Shown in pieces: positions 1-7,721 of a stretch of 35,339 nucleotides of DNA. Position 1 is the first letter of the stretch, and each line of letters starts with the position of its first letter. The notes beneath the pieces were generated by a model that did not search any database, was not told where the DNA came from, and saw only the letters and a list, made by a program, of their open reading frames with translations. The position numbers and the translations under genes are program-made. The stretch comes from Vicinamibacterales bacterium (GTDB lineage Bacteria; Acidobacteriota; Vicinamibacteria; Vicinamibacterales; UBA2999): contig JAUXWO010000123.1 in assembly GCA_030680175.1 (NCBI GenBank), forward strand, positions 132,328-167,666, read 5' to 3'.

Positions 1-252
1 CTGAACGCCGCCGTCACCGTCCGGTTCCCCAAGGCGGGGCAGTACGAGACGGTCAACATCTGGGACAACCGCATCAGCAAGCGGTTCGGCCTGCCGGCGG
101 GCCAGTCGATCGAGGCGATGTTCGACCTGTTCAACTCGCTGAACTCGAACGTGATCCTCGCGCAGGTGCTTCGCAACGGCCCGACGTTCGGCCAGCCGAC
201 CGAGATCATGGCGCCGCGCGTCTACCGCCTCGGCGTCCGCTACCGCTTCTAG
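1..252 (+). CDS. TonB-dependent receptor, C-terminal fragment
   Basis: The window opens inside this gene; only the last 83 codons are present, ending at TAG 250-252. The visible part reads as alternating outer-membrane beta strands, with the phrase FDLFNSLNSN followed by PRVYRLGVRYRF at the extreme C-terminus. A terminal aromatic after alternating hydrophobic residues is the usual outer-membrane insertion signal. The wording (NALNSN-like turn, then a PR-x-hydrophobic-R-hG-hRhRF ending) is typical of the large carboxypeptidase-regulatory-like/TonB receptors that are numerous in Acidobacteriota, which take up siderophores, glycans or other ligands through the outer membrane. The substrate cannot be judged because plug and extracellular loops lie outside the window. 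It is followed by a strong intrinsic terminator. Confidence 0.8.
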   Translation: MNAAVTVRFPKAGQYETVNIWDNRISKRFGLPAGQSIEAMFDLFNSLNSNVILAQVLRNGPTFGQPTEIMAPRVYRLGVRYRF

Positions 253-291
253 CGCGCCGCCTCGTCTTTGTTCGCTGCCAGTCTCTCCATA

Positions 292-320
292 GGCGGTCCT
301 TCGGGGCCGCCCTTTTTTTT
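292..320 (+). terminator. Rho-independent terminator after the TonB receptor
   Basis: An 8-bp GC-rich stem (left arm 292-299, right arm ending at 311) with a UUC loop is followed directly by eight T residues at 313-320. It lies 40 bp after the receptor stop codon on the same strand. Confidence 0.85.
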
Positions 321-375
321 GAGGGGGATCGGGGATCAGGGATCAGGGATCGGGGAACAGGGATCGGGGAACGGT
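321..375. repeat. Degenerate GGGATC array
   Basis: Immediately after the terminator the words GGGATCGG, GGGATCAG and GGGAACAG alternate for about 55 bp with a period near 7-8 bp. The array is non-coding and contains five GATC sites. A TTGACA hexamer follows at 375-380, but I see no convincing -10 at the right distance. Confidence 0.7.
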
Positions 376-408
376 TGACAGTGCCGGGTTGCGAATTGAG
401 TTACGATT

Positions 409-480
409 CGAAGCGAACAGCGAACAGCGTCGCCTCCGCGGCCGAAGGCCGCTACGACGGGAACAGCGAACAGCGAAGCC
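409..480. repeat. GCGAACA heptamer array abutting a start codon
   Basis: Copies of the heptamer GCGAACA occur at about 412-428 and again at 460-476, on both sides of a short palindrome (GCGGCCGAAGGCCGC at 438-452). The array runs into the ATG at 481, so the region where a ribosome-binding site would lie is made of repeat units. The same heptamer sits in front of the ATG at 27793. Confidence 0.65.
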
Positions 481-1806
481 ATGCCCACACCGACCCGCCG
501 CGCCCGCCAGAAGATGGAGATCCCGTTCGACGATGTGTGCGCGCGTCTCGAGACGGCGCTGACGGGCGGGTTCCGCCGCGACATCGTGGCCGATGCGATG
601 AAGGGGGCCACGACGCTCGGCGGCACGCTGCTGCGGCTGCGCGAGGGGCTGCGGTCGGACGTCTGGAAGCCGGCCGGGGTGCGGGTGGATCTCGCCAGGG
701 CCGTCCGGACCTACGACAGCCGCACGCGCCAGGAGGGCTTCCACGCCCTGCACGACTGGGACGGCGTGGCCGACAGCGTCAACGAAGAGACGATCCCGAT
801 CGACGTCCTGCACTACATCGCCGACAAGGCGGGCCTCGAGGCGCCGGACCCCGCGGTGCTCGCCATCCTCCTCGACTACTACTTCATGCACCTGCTGTCG
901 CTGCTCTCGCTGCGGCTGTGGGACGAAGGGGATGCCGACGCGAACCTCGAGCGGCTGGAGGAGCTGCTCGGCCACCTGCAGGGCCCCGAGGGCAGCGGGC
1001 AGCAGTTCTGCAACGATGCGGAGACGCTGATCCTGATTTCGACGGCGCACTACGAGCGCGAGGAGTGGGGGTACGATCTGCTGCTCGAGCGCACGCGCAC
1101 GCTGAACGCCGAACACCGCGCGCGCATCGCGATCGGTCATGCGGCCGCGATGGGGTGCCACCTGCGCTTCGGCTTCGAGGCCACCTACGGACGCGACATC
1201 GTGAACATGCGCGACGACAACGTCGCCGATTATCCGTGGCTCTGCTTCTCGGTGGCGACGCTGATGGCGGAATACGCGCGCATGTCCGCGGAGGGGGTGA
1301 CCGGCGAGGTGCGGGAGACGCTCGTCGAAGCGCTCCTCAACGGCCTGTCACCCGACCCGGGCGCCTTTCTCGCGGCCGCGCCCTCGTCGCTCTCGGCCCA
1401 CGAGGAGGAGCGGCTCGGCTTCCGCGCGCTCTACTACGCGCACGAGGACGCCCTGCTCGCCGAGTTCGAGGCGCATCGTCCCACGGTGGAGGCGTACTCG
1501 CCGTTGTCGTTTTTCTTCAACTTCTCGCACAACGTGCTGAAGGGCACGGTGGTCGATGCGCTCATCTGGGGACAGCCCTGGCGGGTGTCGCTGAACGACC
1601 TGTTCTGCGGCGTGCCGCGCGGCGGGGAGCGGAGCGCCGCGAAGGAGAAGCTGGCGCGGACGCTGATGGGCTACGCGCGCGCCAATCCCCACCGCATCCG
1701 CGGCCGGCTCATGCCCGTCATCGTGTACGACCCGGCCGTCGGCCACCGCGCCTTCTCGCTCACGATGCGGAAGCTGCGCGAGGCCGGCGGACGCCAGGTG
1801 TCCTAG
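481..1806 (+). CDS. Unknown soluble 441-residue protein
   Basis: I do not recognise this protein. It has no signal peptide and no membrane segment. It is rich in Leu, Glu and Arg, consistent with a mostly helical cytoplasmic fold. The middle part contains a conspicuous LLDYYFMHLLSLLSLRLWD stretch around residues 136-154. The C-terminal third has an FFFNFSHNVLKGT segment followed by a conserved-looking LFCGVP. Codon use matches the neighbours and the antisense frames lack initiation context, so it is probably a real gene. The start is the ATG next to a heptamer array, with no purine-rich ribosome-binding site. The TAG stop overlaps the TA target site of a 105-bp inserted element (1806-1910); removing the element would leave the same stop codon. 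Confidence 0.7.
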   Translation: MPTPTRRARQKMEIPFDDVCARLETALTGGFRRDIVADAMKGATTLGGTLLRLREGLRSDVWKPAGVRVDLARAVRTYDSRTRQEGFHALHDWDGVADSVNEETIPIDVLHYIADKAGLEAPDPAVLAILLDYYFMHLLSLLSLRLWDEGDADANLERLEELLGHLQGPEGSGQQFCNDAETLILISTAHYEREEWGYDLLLERTRTLNAEHRARIAIGHAAAMGCHLRFGFEATYGRDIVNMRDDNVADYPWLCFSVATLMAEYARMSAEGVTGEVRETLVEALLNGLSPDPGAFLAAAPSSLSAHEEERLGFRALYYAHEDALLAEFEAHRPTVEAYSPLSFFFNFSHNVLKGTVVDALIWGQPWRVSLNDLFCGVPRGGERSAAKEKLARTLMGYARANPHRIRGRLMPVIVYDPAVGHRAFSLTMRKLREAGGRQVS

Positions 1807-1912
1807 TGTCCTGTATCGGCTGCAGAGGTGCTACCAGCGCCTCTGCTCAGCCGCGATTCTGCGGGCGGCCCAACGGGCGGCCCGGTAGTCGATCGTCAAC
1901 GACACTCCACTA
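1804..1912. mobile_element. 105-bp MITE-like element, copy A
   Basis: The interior (1806-1910) is 105 bp, bounded by TA on both sides within CTAG. The same 105-bp length recurs at 12392-12496 with about a dozen mismatches. The ends begin GTG and finish CAC, giving short terminal inverted repeats, and the interior carries the hairpin-forming CGGGCGG/CCGCCC tract near 1861-1884. There is no coding capacity. TA duplication within CTAG is the known target preference of IS630-family elements, so a non-autonomous IS630-type miniature element is the best guess. It sits between the convergent stop codons of the 441-residue protein and the multicopper oxidase. Confidence 0.75.
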
Positions 1913-1913
1913 G

Positions 1914-3470
1914 TCAGACGACGCGGAAGTTCCGCATCATGCCCATGTCCTCGTGCTCGAGGATGTGGCAGTGGTAGAGGTAGAGCCCCGGGTGCGGGGT
2001 GAAGGTCACCTGCACGCGGACGGTCTCGCCCGGCAGGACGAGCACCGTGTCGGTCCACCCGGCATCCACGATCCCCTCGCGGAGTGCGTTCGCCGGGTCG
2101 CTGCCCCGGCGGTCCAGGACGCGGAACTGGCGCCCGTGGATGTGGATGGGATGCGCCGCCTCCATGCCCATGCCGTTCGGCATGTTGATGAATTCCCAGA
2201 TGTGCGTGGAGCCGGCGCGCACGGTTTCGTCGGCGGCGACGTCCTCCATCGCGAAGGTGCGGTCGCCGAGCAGCCACTGCATGCGCTGGAAGCGGAGCGG
2301 CACCCGGCGGACGGGGGCCGCAGGCTGTGGCGCCCAGGTGGCGTCGAACGAGGGCAGCCGCGCGGGCACCGCCCAGGCGTCGCCGCGTGTGGCGCCGACC
2401 CGCAGCGTCATCAGCCGTGCGGCCGCGCCCTGCGGCAGGGCCGCGGTCTCGCCCATGCCCCCCATGCGCCCCATGCCCCCGCCCATCATCCCGACGCCGC
2501 CGGCCGCCTCCGCCGGGTAGGCCACGCTCTCGAGGCGCACGTCGGTGCCTGCGGCGAACGCGGTGAGGTCCACGAGGAGATCGGCGCGCTGTCCGGGCGC
2601 GAGGGTGAGGGTGGGCTGGACGAGGGGGCGTTCGAGCAGGCCGCCATCGCTGCCGATCACGATCATCGGCAGGTCGTGGCTCCAGGCGATCTTGTAGATG
2701 CGTGCGTTCGAGCCGTTCAGGAGCCGCACGCGATGCCACGCGGCGTCCACGTCGCGCGTGGGCTGCACCTGCCCGCTGACCAGCAGGCGGTCGCCCAGCA
2801 CGCCGTTCATCATCTCCATCATCGTGCCCTGGTAGAGCAGCTGATTGCGGCTGTCGACCAGGCGGTCCTGCAGCACGCACAGCAGCTCGCGGCCGCCCGA
2901 CGGCAGGCCGAGCGCGTCTTCGTCGGGATCGCTGACGAGCAGGAGGCCGGCCAGGCCGTGATAGACCTGCGCGCCCGTCCGCATGTGCGGATGCGGGTGA
3001 TACCAGTAGGTGCCCGCGCGGTTGGTGACCGTGAACTCGTAGACGTAGTCGCGGCCGGCGCCCACCGCGAGGCGCGGGTGGCCGTCGGCGTGCTCGGGGA
3101 CATCGAGGCCGTGCCAGTGCACGATCGAGTCCTCGGCGAGCTGGTTGACGAAGCGGATGCGCACGCGCTGGCCGCGGCGCAGCCGGATCACCGGGCCGAG
3201 ATACGAGTCGGGCAGGGCGGTGAGGGTATCGGCCGGCCCGCTGAGGCGCTCCCCGGTGAAGCGCCAGACGCGCGTGGGCTCCCCCGGCAGCAGCGCGACC
3301 TCACCCGGCGCGGCCGTGAGGACGAGATCGACGTCCGGCGCCTGCGCCCACGCCCCGGCGTCGCGTGGCGTCAGGCCCAGCACGTCCGAGGCAGAGGAGG
3401 CCGGTGAGCAGCCGGCCGCGCCGGCGAGGGTCGAGAGTCCGAGGAGGCGGAGCAGGTCACGTCGGTGCAT
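1914..3470 (-). CDS. Multicopper oxidase (CueO/CotA-like)
   Basis: This is an exported three-cupredoxin copper oxidase of 518 residues. The N-terminus has an RR-DLLRLLG Tat-like start and a lipobox-like LAGAAGC with Cys21. The four copper-binding clusters are present: HWHG at 118-121, WYHPHPH at 156-162, HPIHIHG in the last domain, and HCHILEHEDMGM near 500-511, where His-Cys-His ligate T1/T3 copper and Met511 is the expected axial ligand. A Met/Gly-rich insertion at about 324-341 resembles the Met-rich copper-binding segments of cuprous oxidases, so periplasmic Cu(I) oxidation and copper tolerance is the likeliest role; laccase-type substrates are the alternative. Upstream, two direct copies of GCGAAATGG at 3494-3502 and 3507-3515 are a possible operator. 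The stop codon lies directly beside the 105-bp element. Confidence 0.92.
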   Translation of the reverse strand: MHRRDLLRLLGLSTLAGAAGCSPASSASDVLGLTPRDAGAWAQAPDVDLVLTAAPGEVALLPGEPTRVWRFTGERLSGPADTLTALPDSYLGPVIRLRRGQRVRIRFVNQLAEDSIVHWHGLDVPEHADGHPRLAVGAGRDYVYEFTVTNRAGTYWYHPHPHMRTGAQVYHGLAGLLLVSDPDEDALGLPSGGRELLCVLQDRLVDSRNQLLYQGTMMEMMNGVLGDRLLVSGQVQPTRDVDAAWHRVRLLNGSNARIYKIAWSHDLPMIVIGSDGGLLERPLVQPTLTLAPGQRADLLVDLTAFAAGTDVRLESVAYPAEAAGGVGMMGGGMGRMGGMGETAALPQGAAARLMTLRVGATRGDAWAVPARLPSFDATWAPQPAAPVRRVPLRFQRMQWLLGDRTFAMEDVAADETVRAGSTHIWEFINMPNGMGMEAAHPIHIHGRQFRVLDRRGSDPANALREGIVDAGWTDTVLVLPGETVRVQVTFTPHPGLYLYHCHILEHEDMGMMRNFRVV

Positions 3471-3654
3471 GAGTTCAGCCTGTCACAGGAAGCGCGAAAT
3501 GGGTGTGCGAAATGGCCACCGCAGTGAGATTCCGCGTGGTGCATTTGGTGACACCCAGGAGCTCTGGCCACGCGCGCCGGTGCTGCGTGGGGCGAACATG
3601 GCCGGCCCGCCCGGCGAGGCGGCCACACGGACCCGCTCGCCGGGGCCGGTCAAT

Positions 3655-4950
3655 TCAGAAGTAATAGCGGGCGCGGACCTCGATCCGTACGTCGGCCTGC
3701 CGCTCGCCGAAGTCGGTCCCGGTACCGCCACGCTGGATGTTCATCAGCCAGCGCACCTCGAGATTCTCCACGGGCTTGTGCTGCACCTCCGGCAGGATCG
3801 TGTAGCTGCGGTCGTCGAGGTTCACGATGGCGCTCGCCCCCAGCATCAAATACAGCACCCCCCACGCGTCGGGCTGGGTGACGCGGCCGTACACGTAGTT
3901 CCGCATGGGGGTCAGCTGGCCGTAGCCCGCGGCGGTGGCCATGCCGGCGCTGGACAGCAGCCGGCGATCGCCGGTGTCCTCGAAGGCCTGGTGTCCCCGC
4001 GTGACGAGATCGAAGTAGGCGGCCATCTCCTCACGGCGGTAGCCGAGGCCGTTACGGAAGTAGTCCACGATCACCGTGGTGTTCTGGCTCGTCAGGATGC
4101 GGGCGCCCACCACCGCGCTCGTCGCCCCGTGGCGCTGCTCCACCAGCACCCCATCCTCTTGGAGGACCGGCGTCGCGGCCCGTGGAATGTGCGCCCACTC
4201 GCCGTGCACCTCGATGTTCGAGCGGAGGTTTCGGGACAGGTCGAACCCGACGCGCCCGGGACGGCTCCCGCCCCCCATCCACATCACATCGATGTCCGTG
4301 TCCCACAGCAGGAGGTACAGCCTGGCGGCGGCATTCAGGTGCCCCGTCTGCCCGAAGTGCTCGTTGAGCCCCTCGGCCACCGGAAGCAGGACCGGTGTGA
4401 GGGAGGCCACCTGCAGGGGGCCGTCGAAGGTCCGGATGTAGTCCGCCGACACCACGACGGCGCCTTCGAGGGCGAGCGCCGGATCCTCCGGGCTCTTCTG
4501 CCGGTCAAGGAACGCGGCGGGGTTCCAGATGTAGCCCTTGCCCCATTTCAGCGTGCGCTTGCCGAGGTCCACGGTCAGCGACGGCGCCGGCTTCACCGAG
4601 ACGAAGGCCTCATACGCGGTCAGCGTCGCGTTCCACTCGGCGTTCGCGTGGCGCACGTCGGCCACCGTGCGGGTCTGGGCGCTCAGCCAGCCGCGGCGAT
4701 ACCCCGCGTCGAGCTGCAGGCGCGACTGGAACTGCCGCGCGCGGGCGCCGGCCGTCGCCGTCTCCGGTGACCGGACCTTGAAGAGCGCGCTGTCGGGATC
4801 GAACCAGACCAGGGCCGGCCGGGCCTCGAGGTACCCGCCCAGCGTATAGGGCGACCGGCTCGGTGGAGGAATCCGAATGTCGACCGCCTGGCCCGCGGCG
4901 GGTCCCGCGATCAGCACGACGAGGCCGGCAGCCCACAGCGCCCGGGTCAT
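3655..4950 (-). CDS. Outer-membrane beta-barrel protein, DUF1302-like
   Basis: The 431-residue product has a cleavable Sec signal (hydrophobic ALWAAGLVVLIAGPAAG, cleavage near GQA). Alternating amphipathic strands continue to a C-terminal RARYYF, the terminal-aromatic signature of outer-membrane barrels. A central DLGKRTLKWGKGYIWNPAAF motif resembles DUF1302/alginate-export-like porins. It is the last gene of a four-gene operon, starting 6 bp after the stop of a LolA-like carrier, which itself follows an ABC permease and ATPase. In related clusters such barrels accompany a LolA-like protein and an inner-membrane exporter. I therefore infer that it is the outer-membrane component of an envelope-spanning lipid or lipophile transport route. 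The cargo is unknown. Confidence 0.78.
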   Translation of the reverse strand: MTRALWAAGLVVLIAGPAAGQAVDIRIPPPSRSPYTLGGYLEARPALVWFDPDSALFKVRSPETATAGARARQFQSRLQLDAGYRRGWLSAQTRTVADVRHANAEWNATLTAYEAFVSVKPAPSLTVDLGKRTLKWGKGYIWNPAAFLDRQKSPEDPALALEGAVVVSADYIRTFDGPLQVASLTPVLLPVAEGLNEHFGQTGHLNAAARLYLLLWDTDIDVMWMGGGSRPGRVGFDLSRNLRSNIEVHGEWAHIPRAATPVLQEDGVLVEQRHGATSAVVGARILTSQNTTVIVDYFRNGLGYRREEMAAYFDLVTRGHQAFEDTGDRRLLSSAGMATAAGYGQLTPMRNYVYGRVTQPDAWGVLYLMLGASAIVNLDDRSYTILPEVQHKPVENLEVRWLMNIQRGGTGTDFGERQADVRIEVRARYYF

Positions 4951-4956
4951 CGGCGG

Positions 4957-5706
4957 TCAGCGCCTGACCGACTCGAGGTTCGGCATGAAGGTCAGCGTGA
5001 AGACCTCGGCGGGCACCGTGCGCGGGCTCATCTGCACGAAGACCATGGTGGACGTGTAGCCCTTCTGCAGAGGGCTGCTCGTCTCGACTGTGGCGGGCCG
5101 GACGATCCCGCCGCCGACGTCCTTCACGTCACGGAAGTGCAGCGTCTTGATGAGCACCGAGGTTGCGGTGAGGCATTCGATCTTGGAGGGGAGCGTGTCC
5201 TTGCGGGAGACCCACATCCGGAGCCGGTCGTACGCCACGGCGCGGCTCTTGGCCTTGAGTTCGAGCAGGTAGTCCTCGCCCGACTCCTCGACGCTGGCGA
5301 CGTCGTATTCCGTCGAGTAATCGAGGCTCAGGATGTCGGCGTTGTTGAACACGCCACCGATGACCGACTGGAGGCTGGTCACCCGGATGGGCCGTCCCGC
5401 GTTCGGCACGTAGAGCCACATGTTGTCGCCGAGACGCAGTGTGCTGCGGCCCTTGTCGCTGGCCGGCGACAGGAAGAGCGCCGCCACCTTGTCCCGTCCG
5501 TCGGCCAGCTGGTACAGGAGGTACTCGCGGGTGCGCCCGCTCGGCTCGACGTTGGTGATCCGCTTGTAGGCCTCGTAGGCGGGCGGCGTCAGGCGGCGGT
5601 CGACCTGCTGCAGAAGGGCGGCGCCGTCGATCGTCGCACCGGCCTGGCCCGACCCGGCCAGCACGACGCCCGCGAGCAACACCGTCGCCATCGTCTGATA
5701 TCGCAT
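4957..5706 (-). CDS. LolA-like outer-membrane lipoprotein-sorting protein
   Basis: About 249 residues, with a Sec signal (MATVLLAGVVLAGSGQAGA) and then a soluble beta-rich body typical of the LolA/LolB-like 'outer membrane lipoprotein-sorting' family. Characteristic phrases are LLYQLADGRDK, the WLYVPNAGRPIRV strand and the FNNADILSLDYS segment. Such proteins are periplasmic hydrophobic-cavity carriers. I prefer the ATG at 5706. It has an AGGGGAC ribosome-binding site at 5711-5717 and gives a proper signal peptide. An upstream ATG at 5724 would add six residues and overlap the permease end, but has no Shine-Dalgarno. It lies between an ABC permease and an outer-membrane barrel, which fits a shuttle between the two membranes. 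Confidence 0.82.
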   Translation of the reverse strand: MRYQTMATVLLAGVVLAGSGQAGATIDGAALLQQVDRRLTPPAYEAYKRITNVEPSGRTREYLLYQLADGRDKVAALFLSPASDKGRSTLRLGDNMWLYVPNAGRPIRVTSLQSVIGGVFNNADILSLDYSTEYDVASVEESGEDYLLELKAKSRAVAYDRLRMWVSRKDTLPSKIECLTATSVLIKTLHFRDVKDVGGGIVRPATVETSSPLQKGYTSTMVFVQMSPRTVPAEVFTLTFMPNLESVRR

Positions 5707-5716
5707 CGCGCGTCCC

Positions 5717-6955
5717 CTATCCATGGCGCAGCGCCTCCACCGGGTCCATCCGTGAGGCCTTGAAGGCCGGCTGCACCGTGCCGGCGACCGCCACGAGCAG
5801 GACGACCCCGGAGACCGTCAGCATCTGCCACAGGTCCAGCCGCGGCGCGAGCACGAGGCCCGTCTCACGCCCGAAGTCGAACGTCGGGCCCACCGCGTTG
5901 ATCGCCAGGATGGCGCCGGCCGCGACCGCGTCGCCGATCAGGACGCCGAGCAGCCCGAGCAGGAGGCCTTCGACGATGAACATTCCAAGGATCGTGCGCG
6001 GCATCGTGCCCATGGCGGCGATGGTGCCGATCTCCCGGACGCGTTCGTACACGGACATCAACATCACGTTCATCACGCTGATCAGGACCAGGGCGATGAG
6101 TCCGAGCGTCGCCGAGGCCGCGAGCAGGTCGATCATGACGGCGATGTTGTAGAACGGGGACAGGCCCTCCCAGGTATGCACCTCCGTCGGTCCGATCGCG
6201 CCCGCTGCGCGCCCCTCCTCGAGGGCGCGGCGAATCGCGCCGGCGCTCTCGTTGAGCCGATCGAACTCACGGAGCCGGACCGCGATCTCGCTGATCTCGG
6301 GCTCGTCCATGCGCAGGAGCGACGTCGCGTCGTCGATGTGCACGTAGCCGTCGCGGCCGCCCGGGCCGGTCACGCTGCCCAGCACGCCACTCACCACCAG
6401 CTGCGCGGCGTTGACCGAGCCCTCCCGGTTGGTCGCGACGATGACGACCGTGTCGCCCGGCGCGACGCCCATGCCGCTGGCCAGCAGTTCCGGGATCAGG
6501 ATCTCTCCCGGGTGGAGCGTCCCGGCACCCTGTCTGATGCGTGACGCCAGGAGGGGAATCGTGCGGAGTTCCTCCTCGGGATTCACGCCGTTCAGGCGAA
6601 TGGCCGTCGTCTCGGTGTAGTTGCTGAACATCCCGCTGAACTTGAGGCGGCGCGAATACGCCTCGACCTCGGGCCGGTCGCGGAGCGCCCGCTCCACGAC
6701 GGCGACCTCGGCGGGGCTGAGCAGCATCGTGAGGGGCAGGTTGTCGATCGACGCGACGTAGCCCCGCTGGTGCACCTGAAGGTGTCCGAGCATCGCGTCG
6801 GTCATCTGGCCGACGATGAGGCTGCGGAACGCCCCGGCGGAAGCGCCGAAGACGATCACGGCCATGACGCCGATCGCAATCAGCGAGGCGGTGAGCAGCG
6901 ACCGGCGCCGGTAGCGCACCAGGTTGCGGAGGGCGATCTTGACGATCGTCGTCAT
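5717..6955 (-). CDS. FtsX/MacB-family ABC transporter permease
   Basis: The 412-residue protein has the standard LolC/MacB layout. A short cytoplasmic start (IALRNLVRYRRRSLLT) is followed by a first membrane helix at about 18-40, a large periplasmic MacB-PCD domain at about 41-260, and three C-terminal helices at about 268-300, 320-352 and 375-400. The helix-2/3 linker reads SVYERVREIGTIAAMGT, the conserved FtsX-family coupling segment. Its start overlaps the end of the ATPase gene by 4 bp, indicating translational coupling. It probably forms a homodimeric mechanotransmission-type exporter with the ATPase, extracting a lipid-linked substrate from the inner membrane and handing it to the LolA-like protein encoded next. 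Confidence 0.9.
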   Translation of the reverse strand: MTTIVKIALRNLVRYRRRSLLTASLIAIGVMAVIVFGASAGAFRSLIVGQMTDAMLGHLQVHQRGYVASIDNLPLTMLLSPAEVAVVERALRDRPEVEAYSRRLKFSGMFSNYTETTAIRLNGVNPEEELRTIPLLASRIRQGAGTLHPGEILIPELLASGMGVAPGDTVVIVATNREGSVNAAQLVVSGVLGSVTGPGGRDGYVHIDDATSLLRMDEPEISEIAVRLREFDRLNESAGAIRRALEEGRAAGAIGPTEVHTWEGLSPFYNIAVMIDLLAASATLGLIALVLISVMNVMLMSVYERVREIGTIAAMGTMPRTILGMFIVEGLLLGLLGVLIGDAVAAGAILAINAVGPTFDFGRETGLVLAPRLDLWQMLTVSGVVLLVAVAGTVQPAFKASRMDPVEALRHG

Positions 6956-7653
6956 CGTGCCACCCCCGCCTGCGTCTCCTGGCCGACGAGACGGCCGTCC
7001 TCGAGCCGGAAAACGTGCTCCACCTCGGAGACGACCCTGGGGTCGTGGGTGGAGAACACGAACGTCGTGCCGAGCGTGTCGCGCATCCGTCGCATCGTGT
7101 CGATCACCGTCGAGGCGTTCGCGAGATCGAGATTGGCCGTGGGCTCGTCGGCCAGCACGAGCTGGGGGTTCGTCACGAGCGCACGGGCCACGGCAATCCG
7201 CTGCTTCTGGCCGCCGGACAGGTTGTCGGGGTATCGGTCCTGCTGGTCGGCCAGGCCGACGGCCTCGAGCAACGCCCGCACGCGGCGCCGGCGCTCGGCG
7301 GCCTCCACGCGCTGGATCAGCAGGAGCGGGTACTCGACGTTCTCGTACGCCGTGAGGACCGGAATGAGGTTGAATTCCTGGAAGATGAACCCGATCGTGC
7401 CGCCCCGGAAGAGCGCCGCGGCGCGCGGATCGAGTGAGCCGACCTCCGTGCCGGCCACCACCATCCGGCCGTGCGTGGGGCGATCGAGGGCGCCCAGCAG
7501 ATTGAGCAGCGTCGTCTTGCCGCTGCCCGACGGGCCGATGAAGGTCACCAGGGAGGCGCGATCGATCGTGAAGCTCACGTCCTTCAGCGCATCGACCGAC
7601 ACGCCGCCCCGGCTGTAGGTCTTCGTCAGGCGTTCAGCGACGATGACGCGCAT
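6952..7653 (-). CDS. LolD/MacB-type ABC transporter ATP-binding protein
   Basis: A 233-residue stand-alone nucleotide-binding domain. Walker A is GPSGSGKT at 40-47, the Q-loop lies in FIFQEFNLIP, the ABC signature LSGGQKQR is at 145-152, Walker B LVLADEP ends near 171, followed by a D-loop NLD and the switch His in STHDPRV. The length and the FNLIPVLTAYENVEYPL phrase are typical of the LolD/MacB/FtsE group that partners FtsX-like permeases. It is the first gene of the leftward four-gene operon; the following permease overlaps it by 4 bp. Confidence 0.93.
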   Translation of the reverse strand: MRVIVAERLTKTYSRGGVSVDALKDVSFTIDRASLVTFIGPSGSGKTTLLNLLGALDRPTHGRMVVAGTEVGSLDPRAAALFRGGTIGFIFQEFNLIPVLTAYENVEYPLLLIQRVEAAERRRRVRALLEAVGLADQQDRYPDNLSGGQKQRIAVARALVTNPQLVLADEPTANLDLANASTVIDTMRRMRDTLGTTFVFSTHDPRVVSEVEHVFRLEDGRLVGQETQAGVAR

Positions 7654-7721
7654 GGCACCTGTGATTCCGGCCCCGGCGATCGGTGACAGCTGATGCTGTT
7701 CGCCGGCCGCCGATCGCCCGC

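Noticed and set aside
375-1913. Long open frame of 512 codons on the + strand overlapping 481-1806
   Set aside because: It is a GC-driven shadow frame with Arg/Gly/Pro/Ala-rich low-complexity translation; the 481-1806 frame has a normal protein composition.
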